DNA from: Casuarius casuarius
Taxonomy: Eukaryota > Chordata > Aves > Casuariiformes > Casuariidae
Direction: 5' to 3'
Assembly: GCA_003342895.1 (NCBI GenBank)
Contig: PTFA01000020.1
Coordinates: forward strand, 4,025,437 to 4,089,436
DNA length: 64,000 nt
Part shown: piece after piece, positions 23,888 to 36,947 of the stretch
Numbering within the stretch: the first letter of the stretch is position 1
Layout of the letters: each line of letters opens with the position of its first letter
The notes under the pieces: generated by a model
Databases searched by the model: none
Told to the model about the DNA's origin: nothing
The model's input: only the letters and a program-made list of their open reading frames with translations
Translations under genes and position numbers: made by a program

Positions 23888-26800
23888 GCACTTAACAAGT
23901 TTATTTTCAAGGTTAGCGACTGAAATTTAAAAGGGTCTAAGAACTCCTGAGGTTGGAAGCCAGCAAAGCAGCTCATGTATATTCTGGCCTTTTATACTCT
24001 TCGACATAGACAGACAGCTGCAGACATCCGCTTTATAGATTAAGGAATAACAAAGAAAGCAAAGGCTGGAAAGTTTGAGCGAGAGGCAGAGGAGGCACCA
24101 AGGACCTGACACACGGCTCCCACAGGGAAGAGGCCACTCAGCCGCCTCAGCCCCCAGCCAAGACCACCAGCCCACACGCTGCTCTGTTTTCCATAAGAAA
24201 ACAGAGAGGGGCAAAATACATGGGAAATATGTTGTTAAAGAGGATGTTTTGAACCAAACATGCTGCGTGAGGCAAACAAGAGAAATGAGAAAGCCCTACA
24301 GGTCTTTCTTTCCACCCTGGGTTCCTTACGAGTCCCATCATAACTTTTTTAAGGTAACAACCACTGAAGACAAAATACTTAACCAGCTACTACAGATTTG
24401 CTCTTATTTGCTGGTTGCTAAGATTTGCTGGTTGTTTCCTTGACAGGAGATATTGAAATGCNTACACCGAGCCCTATTTTTATGGAGGGTACATTATATA
24501 CTCATACTCATTTAGCAGAATTATAAGTGCCAATGTCCTAACAATCCACCCACCTTACTTTTATCAAAGAAGCGGTTATCTAACCTATGTCATTCTATTA
24601 TTTTTAGTTAGCTACATAAAAATGAAAAAACACTTTTTTTTCATTTAATATTGATAAGGAAACGAGGAATATTTCTCATTTTCAATTTATTANTTATTCT
24701 TACTTTCTTCACATGGATGTTCGTCCTCTCCTGACACAACATGCTATTGATGATGAGTGCAGCACACAAAACTGAAAAGTGCTGCAGGGTTTTAAGAATC
24801 TTAGCAATATATGTTTTTGTGGCATCAGCCTCTAACCCTTGGAATTTTTACTACCTCTGGAATGGTATCTTTTGCAGGCAAAGGGACGCGTTATTACCTG
24901 AATCACAGTGATATCAACAAGCAAAAAGACACTCCACTTCTTCCATGAGGAGNAGAAGATCTTAAAAAAAGATTCAATAAAGTAAAATGTCTCATTTTAT
25001 TCAACCCAGAAGAAGCCTTGCAATAAATAAGAGACAGNTTTCATTTACAAAAACAAGTTTCTAGCGCATAACTTTCAGCATCTCACAAATAGGATAATAT
25101 AGATAGAGAGCACCCGCGGGTTCTTCTCCCCTACTCTCTGGTATTTCCTAGATTGTTTACGCTGTACGTGTCAGAGCACAGGCTTTTCCACTGCTACCTA
25201 CATTTGCATGAAATATATAGCAGCAAGACTTCCCATATCATTCTCTCTTTTCCCCCTTCCCACTTGGCACAGGCTTCCTCTTGCATGTAAACTGTTATTA
25301 GTATCTCGGATGGTTGATAGTTTCCTATCAAGCAAGTTCGGGGAATTACTTGGTTGTTATGAGAAGCAGCAGTGGTAAACAGCTGCTTGTCCTCCAGGCT
25401 CCCTTTTCCCCCAGGCTGCTTCCCAAGAGGAAAAGGTGTGTAGCTGGGACACGACCATCTCTCCAAATACAATAGCATATAATCTAATCTAACGTAATAG
25501 CAGTATCCGGGAGACAAGTGAATGTTTTGGCACAGGGTCCCCACGTGCCCCATGAGCAGAGGAGGGAGCCCAGCACGGAGGAAGCCAGCAGGCTGCTCGG
25601 AGCGTGCTGCTGCCCGGGGAGATGTGGCCCGGCAGGTCTCAGATCGCTCAGAAATGCTGCGGCTAAAACCCAGGGCCCATTCAGTAGGGCAGAGCAGGGA
25701 CAGTACCAAGGATCAGCCAAAGGTACCTTAAGCAAAACCGTATGAAACCCAAGCCTTTGTACTTGGTGGGACCGGTGGCAATGCTCACCAGCTGACCACA
25801 GCCNTGCACAGTATCTGCTCCCAAAGGGCAGAGCAGCAAGGCTCCAAGCAGTCGCTTGCTGGTTAAAGGGAGTCTGCTGAAACTAAAGGGCAAGACAAAT
25901 CATATGGGGAAATGCGCACTTACAGGGAAATTTCTACATTCGTTACAAAACATAGAAGTAGCCTAATCTGTTAAGTAAGTTGCATGAAACAGCTCCTNAT
26001 CCATTCCCAGAATGGGAATCAGTGGGTTTTGATTGATTTATTCCCTTTCCATTTATCATTTTAAAAAGGGCTGTAAAACCACAGCCAAGCCAATGCTGCT
26101 GGTTAACTATGTCTATGCAGAAGCTAGGAGATAAAATGATTCAAACATCAATCTCTTTCTTCACTTTCTTGCTGCAAAACACAGCAATAAATTGCAGACA
26201 GTTCACCACAAGGCTGTGTAATGTAATGTAATGCTGTAAAAACTTCTATAAAGCTTCAGTATCGAATTTAACTCCAGTGATAGCCTGTATCACAAGGTCC
26301 TCATGCTGTGGCAGGAGATGGTTTTGCTAAGCAGCAGCAGCAAATCAGTGAAAAGTTGCAATCAATAGCACAATCCCTTAAAAGCATTCATAGTAAAAAC
26401 ATGCTAATGCTTTACGTTATATTTAGAAATAGCATATAAATGCCTTACAAATGCATTTACAAAGCTTTGCTTAAGGATAAAACATTACTGTATAGTAATT
26501 ATAGCTGAGGAGGCTTAAGGAAGTTTCATGGGGGCTTTGTTGTAAAGGACTCTTTAAACATGTTTGAAATACAGACTGGCTGCGCTATTGCTATAGTAAA
26601 ACTCACTACTACTCATGTGTGAAAGTCTTAACACCAATAGAAAAAAGCATCCTTGGGTATATGTTGAAACATCACACGTCTGCCTGGTCGTCCATGTCCC
26701 CTCTGAGAGGGGGAAGCACTATGTTCAGGGGGAGGTGCCTCACCTGGGAGTCTGCAGTGCCAGACCCCCGAGGCAACACATGCAGGTGGGCAAGCACCAG

Positions 26801-27771
26801 TGGGGTGAAGGCCAGTTCCTCATCCCAGCTCGCCAGCGATGTGCCACAAATCATTTCCCTGCTGGCCTGGACGATGACTCCAGAAATGCCAGTACTGAAC
26901 CATGCCGCTGCAGGCGCACAGGTATGAGCTGCGCGTGTCTACAGCTCTCCATGGTGGATGCTCCGAGAAAGCCCTGTTGAACATGTGAAAGCAAGTCAAG
27001 ACATCACACGCTAGTATCTACTTTGGAGATAGCAGAGTGACAAGGTGGATATTCTGCAGAAACCAGGTCTCTGCATTCTCCATGGCTTACGCTTCTACAT
27101 GTCTTGCTATTTGCATCAAATACCCATGATCAAAGAACCAGTGAGCAGCACGGTAGAGCGGATTCTGCTTCTGCAGTCCAGAGGGTATGCTTGAACACAG
27201 CTTTTAAGGCCTGAACGCAATGGGAAATATTTTGTCCTGTGGTTCCTACAGAATCTGAAATATTCTGAACACAATTATGTACTTTACTCTTAAGTGGATA
27301 TAGGAGGTGAAATATTAACATGGCTAATTTGGAATTACTATACATTTATACAGTATATTCCAAGTAAAGGCAAAAGTACAACAAGCAAGTATGATAGTAC
27401 TTTCTTAACATCACAGCTACAAATATCTTGTTAATCAAAATGCTTTATAAATCTTGGGAAACAAAGAGAATCAATGAGACAAAGCAATTTCAACATTTTC
27501 CGTGTCAGGTCTGCGAGNTACAGATAGTAACACACAGCTCAGTATTTACAAAGCTCACAGTGGACCCCTGATGAACATCGCTAAAAAACACTTTACAAAC
27601 AGCACAAATGCAGGAATCCTGCTACTAGCTAATCGAAGTCTATTATTTGCCCTGAAGTCTACTGTGAGCCTGACCAAAGAGAAGAAAACTCAGGATAGAA
27701 TTTTATCTTCTTTCATCTAGATTTACAGAATGATTTCCACCTAATGATCATGGAATGAATCACAGTTCCCT

Positions 27772-27786
27772 TTAGCAGAGGGCGCC
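27772..27786 (+). promoter_or_regulatory. Candidate CTCF-binding motif
   Basis: TTAGCAGAGGGCGCC matches the CTCF core (CCAGCAGAGGGCGC form) at every core position except the two leading C. The GGGCGC half is intact and the motif points along the plus strand. Surrounding DNA is ordinary unique sequence with no CpG island. CTCF binds such sites to insulate or loop chromatin. Occupancy cannot be read from the sequence. Confidence 0.45.
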
Positions 27787-28679
27787 TTCTACACACAAAG
27801 AAGAAAAAATAACTGATATTGGCAACAACACCTCCCCAGCACAGTGCCCTCTGTGCCTCCACCCCCCAGGTTCTTCAATTCTGCAAGTAGAAAGTACATC
27901 CTTGCGTGCATTGAAATATCTCACGTGCAGGACCCAGGTCCAAATCCAATACAGCTATGGCAGCCCATCTGCCGATGTCTCTTACCAAGCAGCATAACAA
28001 AATAATAAATTATTTTCCCCTCCCTTTATCCCGAACATCNGCCCCTCTACGGTTTAATTCACCAGCCTTTTCATGCATTAGAAAGTTTACTCCTGGCTTC
28101 AGTAGAATAGATGTGGACGACACAGAACTGAACAGCAATGAGCGGAAAAGTACAGAGAGAAATTATATGCCCACAGACTAACAAGACACATGCAAGCGCA
28201 TACACGTATATATTTTATAACCTTGGTACATCACACATTCCCAGTTACTCATCTAAGTATTTGGCAGTGTAATTGGCAGTTACATATGACCAGTATTTTT
28301 CTATTGCATTAATTTTTAAATTGAATATATCTTTCATTACAGGGTGGGGGCGATTTAAAGACATACAAAATTCCAGTACACTGCAANGGAAACCATTGCT
28401 GGTGTAAATCTATGCAACAGCAAGAACAGCAGGATTCTGCGAACAATCGAAGCCTTTGTGTACAGCTATAGCAGACCTAAATATATACTTTCCTTTCAGG
28501 AACTTCTTCTGCAACAGGAAATTAGGTCATAGTTTTACCCATTTTAGACTAACACCTTCTGTCCAGCTGCTTAACAAACTACCAAGGATACTCTCCAAGG
28601 GCACCATGTTGAAGATTATGTCATCTTAAAAGGATTTTAATATAGAGGCTAATTTATTAAAAGTAAGAACTCGTACTTG

Positions 28680-28704
28680 TGCTTGCACAGTGGCAGTCTC
28701 ATAT
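28680..28704 (+). pseudogene. Possible 5' fragment of a U4 snRNA pseudogene
   Basis: TGCTTGCACAGTGGCAGTCTC followed by ATA resembles the first ~24 nt of U4 snRNA (GCTTTGCGCAGTGGCAGTATC then GTA), with about three substitutions and one deleted T. Similarity fades after that, and the stem-loop and Sm-site parts of U4 are absent. If real, it is a short truncated retrocopy and not a functional gene. A chance match is possible. Confidence 0.25.
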
Positions 28705-29703
28705 AATGCCTATGTATAAAAAACGCACTCTGGCATTAACAGAGAACTTAAAACAGCAAAATTGGTAGACAAGTAAGATTGGGGTAGGATAGTAGGACAT
28801 CAGCCTATTTTTTATCATCTTTTAACAAACAAGGCAAGAAATAGAACTGACATTTGTGAAGATCTGTGGGGTTTGAGCAAACCTCTACATAATGGTGGGA
28901 CATACTGCAGGAAGGACATCTTCCTTCTCATCCTAGGAAAATATATCTGTTAGATATACTATACTCAACTCATTTGAGAATCGGTGTCTGCCACTAAATT
29001 GCGCTCTTCTCCATAGGCTGGGTCTTCTGCTCCTCCAGGCAGCGCTAAGAGCGCTGGATATTGTTTCATTCTCTGTTGCTCAGACTTAGATTTGGCACCA
29101 TCTCAGTAATGAAATACCGCCACCAAAACTCCCTTCAAAAACTTTGTCCTACAAGATGCCAAAGCATTTAAAAAGTTACCACAAATGTCACCCTGTTACC
29201 TCTGACAGAGAGCAAAAAAGGCCTCAAAATGAACCACAAAGAGAATAAAAGGACATTTGCATGGAAAGCTCTAGTATGAACCACCCAATGTTATGGAAAA
29301 CACCAAAATATTTTACAGTCAATGAAATTATATCTGGTTTTTCTGTAAAGACATTCCACAAACAGAAGAGTGAGTAAAAAGAAAAAAAGCTGAAAGCATT
29401 CTGCTTTGAACTTCTTACGCATTTCTTGCAGAAGCAGACACCCCAAGCAATTTCAAAACCTTATAAAATAAGTTAATTGTACAAAAATTAATTAAAATAG
29501 GTCAGCTGAGTACATGAATGGGCACACATTCTATACAAAAACTAGAATGGGCACATACAAATCACATTAATTCTATATAGAAATCATACAGAGTCTAGAG
29601 TGTATGCAATTATCAAATTTGTCATGCCTAAACTTGTGTTATAATTCCCTTTATCTAAAATGTATCACAAAAGCAGTGTTTCTAAGCCACAAAGTAACAC
29701 TGC

Positions 29704-29719
29704 TTTTTTTTTTTTTTTT
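29704..29719. repeat. T16 homopolymer
   Basis: Sixteen T followed by CCCCC. Confidence 0.92.
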
Positions 29720-29970
29720 CCCCCTCTCCATTTTATTCTGGATATAAGTTGAGATTCTACAGTTAAATGATTTAATACAACAGATTTTTTCACTTCTTTA
29801 AAGTGTCATATGGTTTAAAGATACCAGAGTTCTAGAGATAAACCTTTCATATGCATTTACAATTATTAGCTTTTCACTTTTTAGGCCCTCCAAATTCATA
29901 CCTGTCAGAAGAATGCTTTGAAACAAAAGCAATGTTCTCCTCTTCTTTTTCGAATGCTAAAGTGATGCTT

Positions 29971-29987
29971 AAAAAAAAAAAAAAAAA
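29971..29987. repeat. A17 homopolymer
   Basis: Seventeen A, about 270 bp from the T16 run in opposite orientation. I see no element between them that would make this an inverted insertion. Confidence 0.92.
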
Positions 29988-30867
29988 CTTTTGTTCTGCT
30001 CAAAAAGAAATCAAAGTAAATAAGGAGATGTGTAAGTCTTGCACTCTCCTGTTATCAGGCTGGAATTTATTAATTTGATGAATTGTCACAGCAAGGCTGT
30101 AAAGTGCAGAAAATGTCTGAAGTGTAGGATTAGAGGAATTCTGGAGTTTACTACTTCCCACTGCCATTTGCTTTGAAACTCCACAGTCAGCAGCAACTTT
30201 CATGCCAGAAAGCTAAAATTCACGTTTTTGTTTTTATGGCCAAAGGAGGCCGTAATAGGAATGCTATTAGAAAAAGCTACTTCCCCTTCCATCATGTTTC
30301 CTAAACAATCGAAGATAAATTATATTTTCCATATTATCCTAAAAAGTCAAGATCCCAACCCTGCTTATAGTCATATAATTCCAGACAAGGGAACTATTCA
30401 AAGTCCTAAACACACACCTGTTTTCAGGATCAGGATTCTGCAAGTATAAAACTTGACATTTATTTTGGTATCCTAATATTCTTAAGACTGCAAGAAATGG
30501 ACAATTGTTTTAAGCCCATCGTTTTGATGTCACATTGACAAGTCTACACATTTTGGATCACTTGCTTAAATAACTAAAGAAGGTGACACACTCCACACAA
30601 GTCACCAGCTTGCTCCTAAAACTTCCAGGGACCTCAAATCTTGCCANTCTCCATTTTTTTCGCCCTACAATAGCCAATTTTCTAAAGAATTCTTATTATA
30701 ATGGATTCACATCTGCACTGACGACAAATATTTAACCACTTTCCTAAAGACAGGCAACCAGTTACAAAAACTAAGCCCATTCCTCCCTCTCTTCCATAAT
30801 TTTTTTCAGTAGTTAGCCATGACCCATTCAGCCTTAACTGGATCTACCTAAAAAGACAACCTTGGAT

Positions 30868-30895
30868 TTAATAAATAAATGAATAAATAAATAAA
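30868..30895. repeat. (AAAT)n tetranucleotide microsatellite
   Basis: About seven AAAT-type units with one G substitution near 30881. Confidence 0.9.
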
Positions 30896-31879
30896 AGCTC
30901 TTTATCCTCTTATAAATTTTAGAGTTATCAAAGTGGGTCTGCTTTTACTTCATTTTTTTCCTTTTCAGCTAACCATACTTGTTGTTACCTTCNGTAAGCC
31001 TCAAAAAGCGAGCACCAAATTTTTCTGCATGCAAATGCAATTTAGGTACCTCATCTCATTAGCTATCTATAAACACCCAAAGGTAAAGAATTATCTGCAT
31101 TTCCTAGAGGTGAATTGCCCCATTACTCTCTCCTTCGTGAGCCCACCTGATATTCATAGCTATTATATATATATTCGCAGGTATTATAAAATCCAAGCCT
31201 TGTAAGGAGACTTGAGAGTCCATCACATGCCAACTCCATGGNACAGCTATGCAGCCACTCCAGACAAGCAACTATAGAGGTCTGTAATAAAAATAAACAA
31301 AAAAAAAAGGCTCTCCCCAACAAAAAGTAGAATTGGGGGTCAGTGCTTCTCCTGAGCTCTGAAGAGTGGCCTGGCATTTGCTGCCAAAGATAACAAGCAA
31401 TGGGCACCTGAAAGCAGGAGAAAGATGATTAAGTAGAAATCTGGGAAGTATAAGTTTGCCTTTAGAAAAAAATTAAGGTCCTGAGACTTTTAAACAGCTT
31501 TTCCAACAAGTGGCCATTTGCATGTTGCTAATACAGTGGTTTGGGTATGAAGCCCCAAGAAGAGCGGGCCTGCAGGGCACCTCCTTTCTGCCTGCCTGCT
31601 GGTGGAAATCAGTGTGATACACACACATCACACAAGCTGAATCGTGCCCTCCATTTTGTGAGGGAAAATGGTCAGTAGCAAATACTTTCTCATCGATTTC
31701 ATCTTGTCTTCACATTTTCATCTGTGAGAAAACAAGGGCAGTTGCACGTTCCAGCCCCGGAGAACATGATGCTGCCACAAAGATATAAGAGTCAGGTATA
31801 AGCAGTTTGAGTCCCTAGACATATGGAGCCTTCTTTCTGCTCAAGTAAAGACAAACAAGCAAAATAAGATTGAACTGCA

Positions 31880-32330
31880 TTTATCTGCTCCCTGGCACAT
31901 ACAGTGGTGTGAGATTATCACTTCAGAATCCTATTTTTGTCAGCTTTATCTGAACTCTAGTGTTATTTGCTTATACATTGTATTCTACGTACAGTGCTTA
32001 AGAATGACTGCATGATAAATGATTTAGTGTGCAAGCATTATTAATAGTATCTGGAGGAGGTTGTTTTTGCCTTCAAGAGTAGTTAAATGCATGTTGGACT
32101 CTTTGGGGAATTCTGATCTTATTCCAGCAAAACATCTTAAGAGGTTGAACCTTCTCACATGCTTAAAACTGAGCGCATGCTGCAGCTTTTAATAGCTCCA
32201 CATATGCTTATAATTAACTCTCTGTGGCTATTTTTCATTATTGGATTTTTGTGAAGACTGCAGAAGACTTGACAGACTTGTCATAGTCTGCACTCACTCA
32301 ACAGAAAAATAAGGCAGCCTGTATTAGTGA
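31880..32330. promoter_or_regulatory. Candidate conserved non-coding segment
   Basis: About 450 bp of complex repeat-free sequence with octamer- and homeodomain-like words (TTTATCTG, CATGATAAATGATTTA, TTATAATTAACTC) and no long open frame. The call rests on texture only. Confidence 0.15.
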
Positions 32331-33448
32331 CATTTAAGACTATTTGAGTCTGCTAACAGCAGAAACTCAAGCAGTAAAAGGAGACAATTTTACGGTGCCT
32401 GCTTAATGAAACAACATATAGTCCTGGTGGTGATCAGAATAGCTAACTACACCCAGAGAGTCACCTTGCTAAATAGCTGGATGCTACCCAGTACTTAGAT
32501 TGCCAGGGCTTTCACTTATTTACCTAATTGGTGATCATTGAAGGGATTTGTCCTTTAAAGTTTCATGCAAATTTGACTTTGCTACTAACAGGTTCCGGAG
32601 ATGGGAGCCTCGGCAGAACAACTAGTATGTGCCCCTCTGCTTCCCTGCACGAGGGGGAGATGCACAGGGCAGACAAAAAGACTAACTCCCACCCACCTGA
32701 AACCAATATTTATCTTTTCCTTTTTAAAAATATTTTTATTAACTAAACGGCAGGTTGATTATTTTTCTTCAAGTGCAAGAGCAATACATGCAGCAATGCG
32801 CAGAGAAAATGCAATTCACAGTGGTTGCATACGTACACTCTGCAGCTGGAAACGCGACTGCAGCCCCTGTAGGAATACATGCCCTCCCTTTAATCTAGCC
32901 AGCCAAGGCAGGAACCAGAAAGACATGAAGCAAAGGACTTGGGCAGAAGGTTACAAACCAAGAGCGTGCCCGGGGTCCCCAGAAGTCCTGGGCACGAGTT
33001 ACTGACACATCCGGGCCACCACATCTTTGCTGCAGTTGTGACCACCTTCAGCGGTCTCAGGGAAACACCTTCTGCGCAGTCTCCTCCGTTATCACGATTA
33101 CCTTCCAGCTGCACCTGGTGTCAGGCAGCAGGGAGCATACACAGGGCCACACACCGAGGCTAGGCTTACCACCTTCATTGCAAACCCCTTCATGGGACAT
33201 TTTTCTGCACCTGAACATCTTTTAATTGCCATGAAAATAGGTCCACACCTTTTCTTTTACACTGCATGCTGGGAACATCTATCTGTATTTTATAACCTGG
33301 TATCTAGCATAAAGCCAGCCTACCAAGCCATGCTAGCCTTTCAGTGCAGGCATCTTGCTTAAAAATAAGCAATTCAGTTCAAATCGGTTCTCTTTACCAC
33401 AATTATTCCAGCTTTGTTCAAATATGCCCCTCTCCGCCATTTGTACAG

Positions 33449-33498
33449 GAAGAGGGATCAGCATAAATGGAAAACCGATGGGTATGCATGGTCTGCAG
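33449..33498 (+). other. Candidate short exon
   Basis: Acceptor CCCCTCTCCGCCATTTGTACAG, donor CTGCAG|GTAAAG, interval 50 bp. One frame stays open through it (KRDQHKWKTDGYAWSA). No homology recognised. Confidence 0.18.
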
Positions 33499-36385
33499 GT
33501 AAAGGAGGGCTTTTAAGGGAAAAGAGCTCTCTACCACCATCTCTTGATCAATACAGGGAGACACAGGACAGAGGCATGCAACAAAACCTTCTTAATTTGC
33601 TACCCAGCCTACATTACCAGTGTTTTAATGAAAAAGAAAGTTTGATTTTTAGTTCCTGGGGGTAATTAAATCTTATCCTAACTGAATACCAAAAGATCCA
33701 CACAACTCACTGTGCTCTGAGCCACCACACTAGCCAAAAAGGCTGGAGACTGAACTGGGGTCTCATCAAAACCCATGGGGAAAGGGGGACTTGTGGCCAG
33801 GAAGGAGGCACTGGGTCTGGTGGAGGGTTCTGCACGTGCTGTACTCCTTCCACAGCACAGTCACAGAGGTGATTGGATATTTTGTTTTCCCATAATTTAG
33901 TAGTACAAATGGAAAGAAGTTTTATGTCATACACTGTAATACGAGCTCCTAGAAGCTAATACTTTTAATGCCATCCACATCCTTAGATAGGATTACACAA
34001 ATACGCATCCCTCAAAAGTTACCATGTCATTGNGATCTGTGTGTGTATACTTTTACCTTACACATCTGAGCTGAAATTAGTATCTTACTGTCCAAAGTAT
34101 ACATGGCATGTCCAAGTGCAATAAAAGGTTTATCTCATTTTATTCCTTCTTCCCCAAGATCTACTCACTAACATGGATAAATACCAAAGTACGCTACACT
34201 CAGCGAAAGCAGACATCTACTCAGCCGATAGAACTTGGTTCTCACTAGCACAGAAAGAACCTTTCAGTCTGTAGAGCCGAGACAGAAAAAATGGTACCAG
34301 GGTGGAAAGCGAGTCATCCTCCCCTGGAGGGAAGCTTATTTTCAAGCACTCTAGCACATGTAGACACTCAGGAATTGAGAAAGGAGTTAGAATAAACACA
34401 GCCTGACTGAAAAACAAAACTAAAAACTTTGGACTCATGGGAAAAACACATTTAACTGATATAGAACCAGTTAACAGTTATATGGTCATGCATAAGCCTC
34501 TCAAAAGCTCTTTTTCATCTTTTAGTCCTTGTAGGCCTTTTAACAGGGCTCCATCTCACGTTAATATCAAATCTAACAACTTTGTTGTTTTAAGAACAGC
34601 TTCGTGGTGCCAACCATGCTAGAGAAGTCCAGTTCTCTAAGGAAAAAGACATTTAATGATCAGTCAACTCTGATCTCCCTCTTATTGACATGCAGAANAA
34701 GAAACCCTCGCTTTTAATAATAGGACTTTCTTTCATGCAAAGATAGTGGATGATTTCAAAGAATAAATAATTCATGGTCTTGCAAGCTCTGAGAATAAAT
34801 TTGTTCCTTTTCTGTTTTGCTTTCCTTCAAGATATGACATCTTAGGAAAGCAGAGGGAAGTAGACCGCTCTTCGCTTTTAAGGATATAAACATGCTCAAT
34901 GTTTCATTCCCCATTGCAACAAAACTATAAGATCAATAGGCAAGTGCTGAAAAGCTTTTCCCACCAGGCAGAGACTGTGTCATCTAAACAGTCTCTCAAC
35001 AGATATAATCTCACAAGCGGTAACAACAAAGGAAGAGCCGACGCGTAGCTAGGCAGCATGCGCAGAGTAACCGCACACGCGGACAAACCCACAATAAGAC
35101 ATCAAATTAATTGAGCTTGATCGTATCAGTGGCTGGTGACCTCTGGTTCTGTCTCCATTCTTTTAAGTTTTATCTAAACTCCGAGGGGATACATAAGGAA
35201 GAAAAAACAAAAACAAAAAAANCCACAACCCCCACTGTGTACCAAGTTGAAAAAAAAAATGCAACATACTGTCTGCCAGACTGGGTTGCATTTATATAGG
35301 TCTAAAGCAGGAGGGGGAAAAAAAGGAAAAGGAAAAAGAAGAGAAAAGCAACCAGCAACCTAAGTATTTATGCCCAAAACTCAGGGTGACTGTTCTCACG
35401 CAGAGGAGTCACTCCGTTCTCCGCCCGCTTGCCCTTGGCAATGGATCCAAAACTCAGTTTCTAGACGATTCCCACGACTCCTGTTTGTATTATGGCAGGA
35501 ATCACCTTGTGTCACATTTACTCATGAATCACAAAAAGTAGGCGCGAGAACGCAAAGCCTGCCATCTGGCCAGGCCCAGGGGGCCGGATGCGGCTTTGAC
35601 CCGGAACAGCGTCTCCCCCCCACAAGGAAGGAGGAGATCCCCAAGGACAGCGTGTGAGAAGGAAGGCCAGAACTAGTATCCCCATCCATCCTGCTGGATT
35701 ACTCCNCAAAACACACTTACTGACCCTTTGTCCAGTCACAGTTTACATTTATTGAATAACAGAGCTCTCAGTACTTACTGTTAAGAGCTCCCGCAGCGTT
35801 ATGCAGATACATCACTGCCAGCAGCCACAGAATACTAAATGTAAACACAGTTCCGCAGATGATGGAGTAATATTTTCAAATGATAATTTTAAGCAACATA
35901 TCCCTCTTCAGGAGGCTCAGAGTGCATTAAAATGAATGATTTGCTGACCAAAGAGGGAGTAGTGCCATTTGAAACTTATAGCTGCTTAGTGCAAAGTAAT
36001 GTTAAGGGTAGAGGGGGAAAATAATAAAATCACTATGCAAGTGATAAGTCATTAATTTACACCTCAGTGGATGAGTTATTTCCAGCAATACTGACATAAG
36101 AAGCCATGAAAAAAATTCACTGCCAACCATTTCTTTAATGACTGTTATTGTCAGCACCGCTAATCCAGTTAGGAGCCCACTGGAATGATTAAGGAAACAC
36201 AAGATAAGGTCTCTACAGATACAGTCCACCCTATAAACCAGCTTGGTGCTTCTGGGCCAAATACATCAAACGGTGTGCTGGTATCCATAAAAATGCAGCT
36301 TTCACAAACATTATGAAAGAGGGGGGGAAAAAAGCAAAGAAAAGTCAAACCAGTTGATTGCAAATACTTTGTGTGGCTGCTACAG

Positions 36386-36479
36386 TTCAGGCGGCTGAGA
36401 GATGGTGAAAGTTGCAGAAAGGACAGAGGAGAGATCACTTACAGTGACAACGCTTATGGCTGCGGGTGTCACTTTGTCG
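36386..36479 (+). other. Candidate exon, one frame open
   Basis: Acceptor TTTGTGTGGCTGCTACAG, donor GTCG|GTAAGT at 36480-36485, interval 94 bp. One frame is open across the whole interval and includes the peptide EITYSDNAYGCGCHFV. The Cys/Gly-rich end is unusual, but I recognise no family. Confidence 0.2.
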
Positions 36480-36891
36480 GTAAGTTCTGGGGGCACAGAT
36501 TCAGCACCATTATTGAAATAGCATTAAAAACACACTCGACGCTTTTCTTCACAGGAATTGTTGTTTCAAAGCAAAGGGGCTTTGCTAGTATAAGGACTTA
36601 CTTTCACTGTTGTGTTCAAACTTATGGCGGGGGGGAAGAAGAGGATAAGGTCTTCTCCTACTACACCCTGGGATTTTTTTTCTTGCCTCCTTGTTATTTT
36701 TGCTCCTAACAGAACCATGAAGGTGAGGGGAGAACCCAGCAATGCAGTACTGAGCTCTTCGTCTCAGCACACTGTACACATTATCAGTCTGGTATCATAG
36801 TGGGCATTCAGTAGTGTTTGCTTCACTAACTTCTACATATAGATACAAAAAGATAGATAAATGAAGAGACCTTTGCATCAGTGATTTTTTA

Positions 36892-36899
<8 letters not shown>

Positions 36900-36943
<44 letters not shown>
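36900..36943. repeat. (AT)n microsatellite, about 22 units
   Basis: Pure alternating T and A from 36900 to 36943, preceded by the AT-rich stretch TTTTTTATATTTATTT. A length-polymorphic microsatellite is expected. The apparent Tyr/Ile-repeat open frames across it are not coding. Confidence 0.97.

Positions 36944-36947
<4 letters not shown>

Larger units (their letters stand above)
16108..27771. other. Unique non-coding DNA, no gene recognised
   Basis: Contains a pyrimidine-rich block (about 16375-16540) switching to a purine-rich block (about 16575-16680). Short CA repeats lie near 19982, 20047 and 20556, and two imperfect copies of ATTTGCTGGTTG at about 24407-24436. A locally GC-richer stretch at 25550-25680 has a 171-codon minus frame (25194-25709) with no recognisable homology. 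At 26615-26980 two plus frames of 121 and 102 codons overlap, so at most one could be real and neither is recognised. Confidence 0.65.

Noticed and set aside
25194..25709. 171-codon minus frame
   Set aside because: No recognisable domain or homolog. It mixes GC-rich and AT-rich segments and overlaps plus-strand frames of similar quality.
29517..29556. Direct repeat GAATGGGCACA, two copies 29 bp apart
   Set aside because: Eleven bases with unlike flanks is close to chance expectation.
36490..36515. TTCAGCACCA considered as a REST/NRSF site
   Set aside because: Only the left half-site is present. The GGACAGCGCC half is missing.
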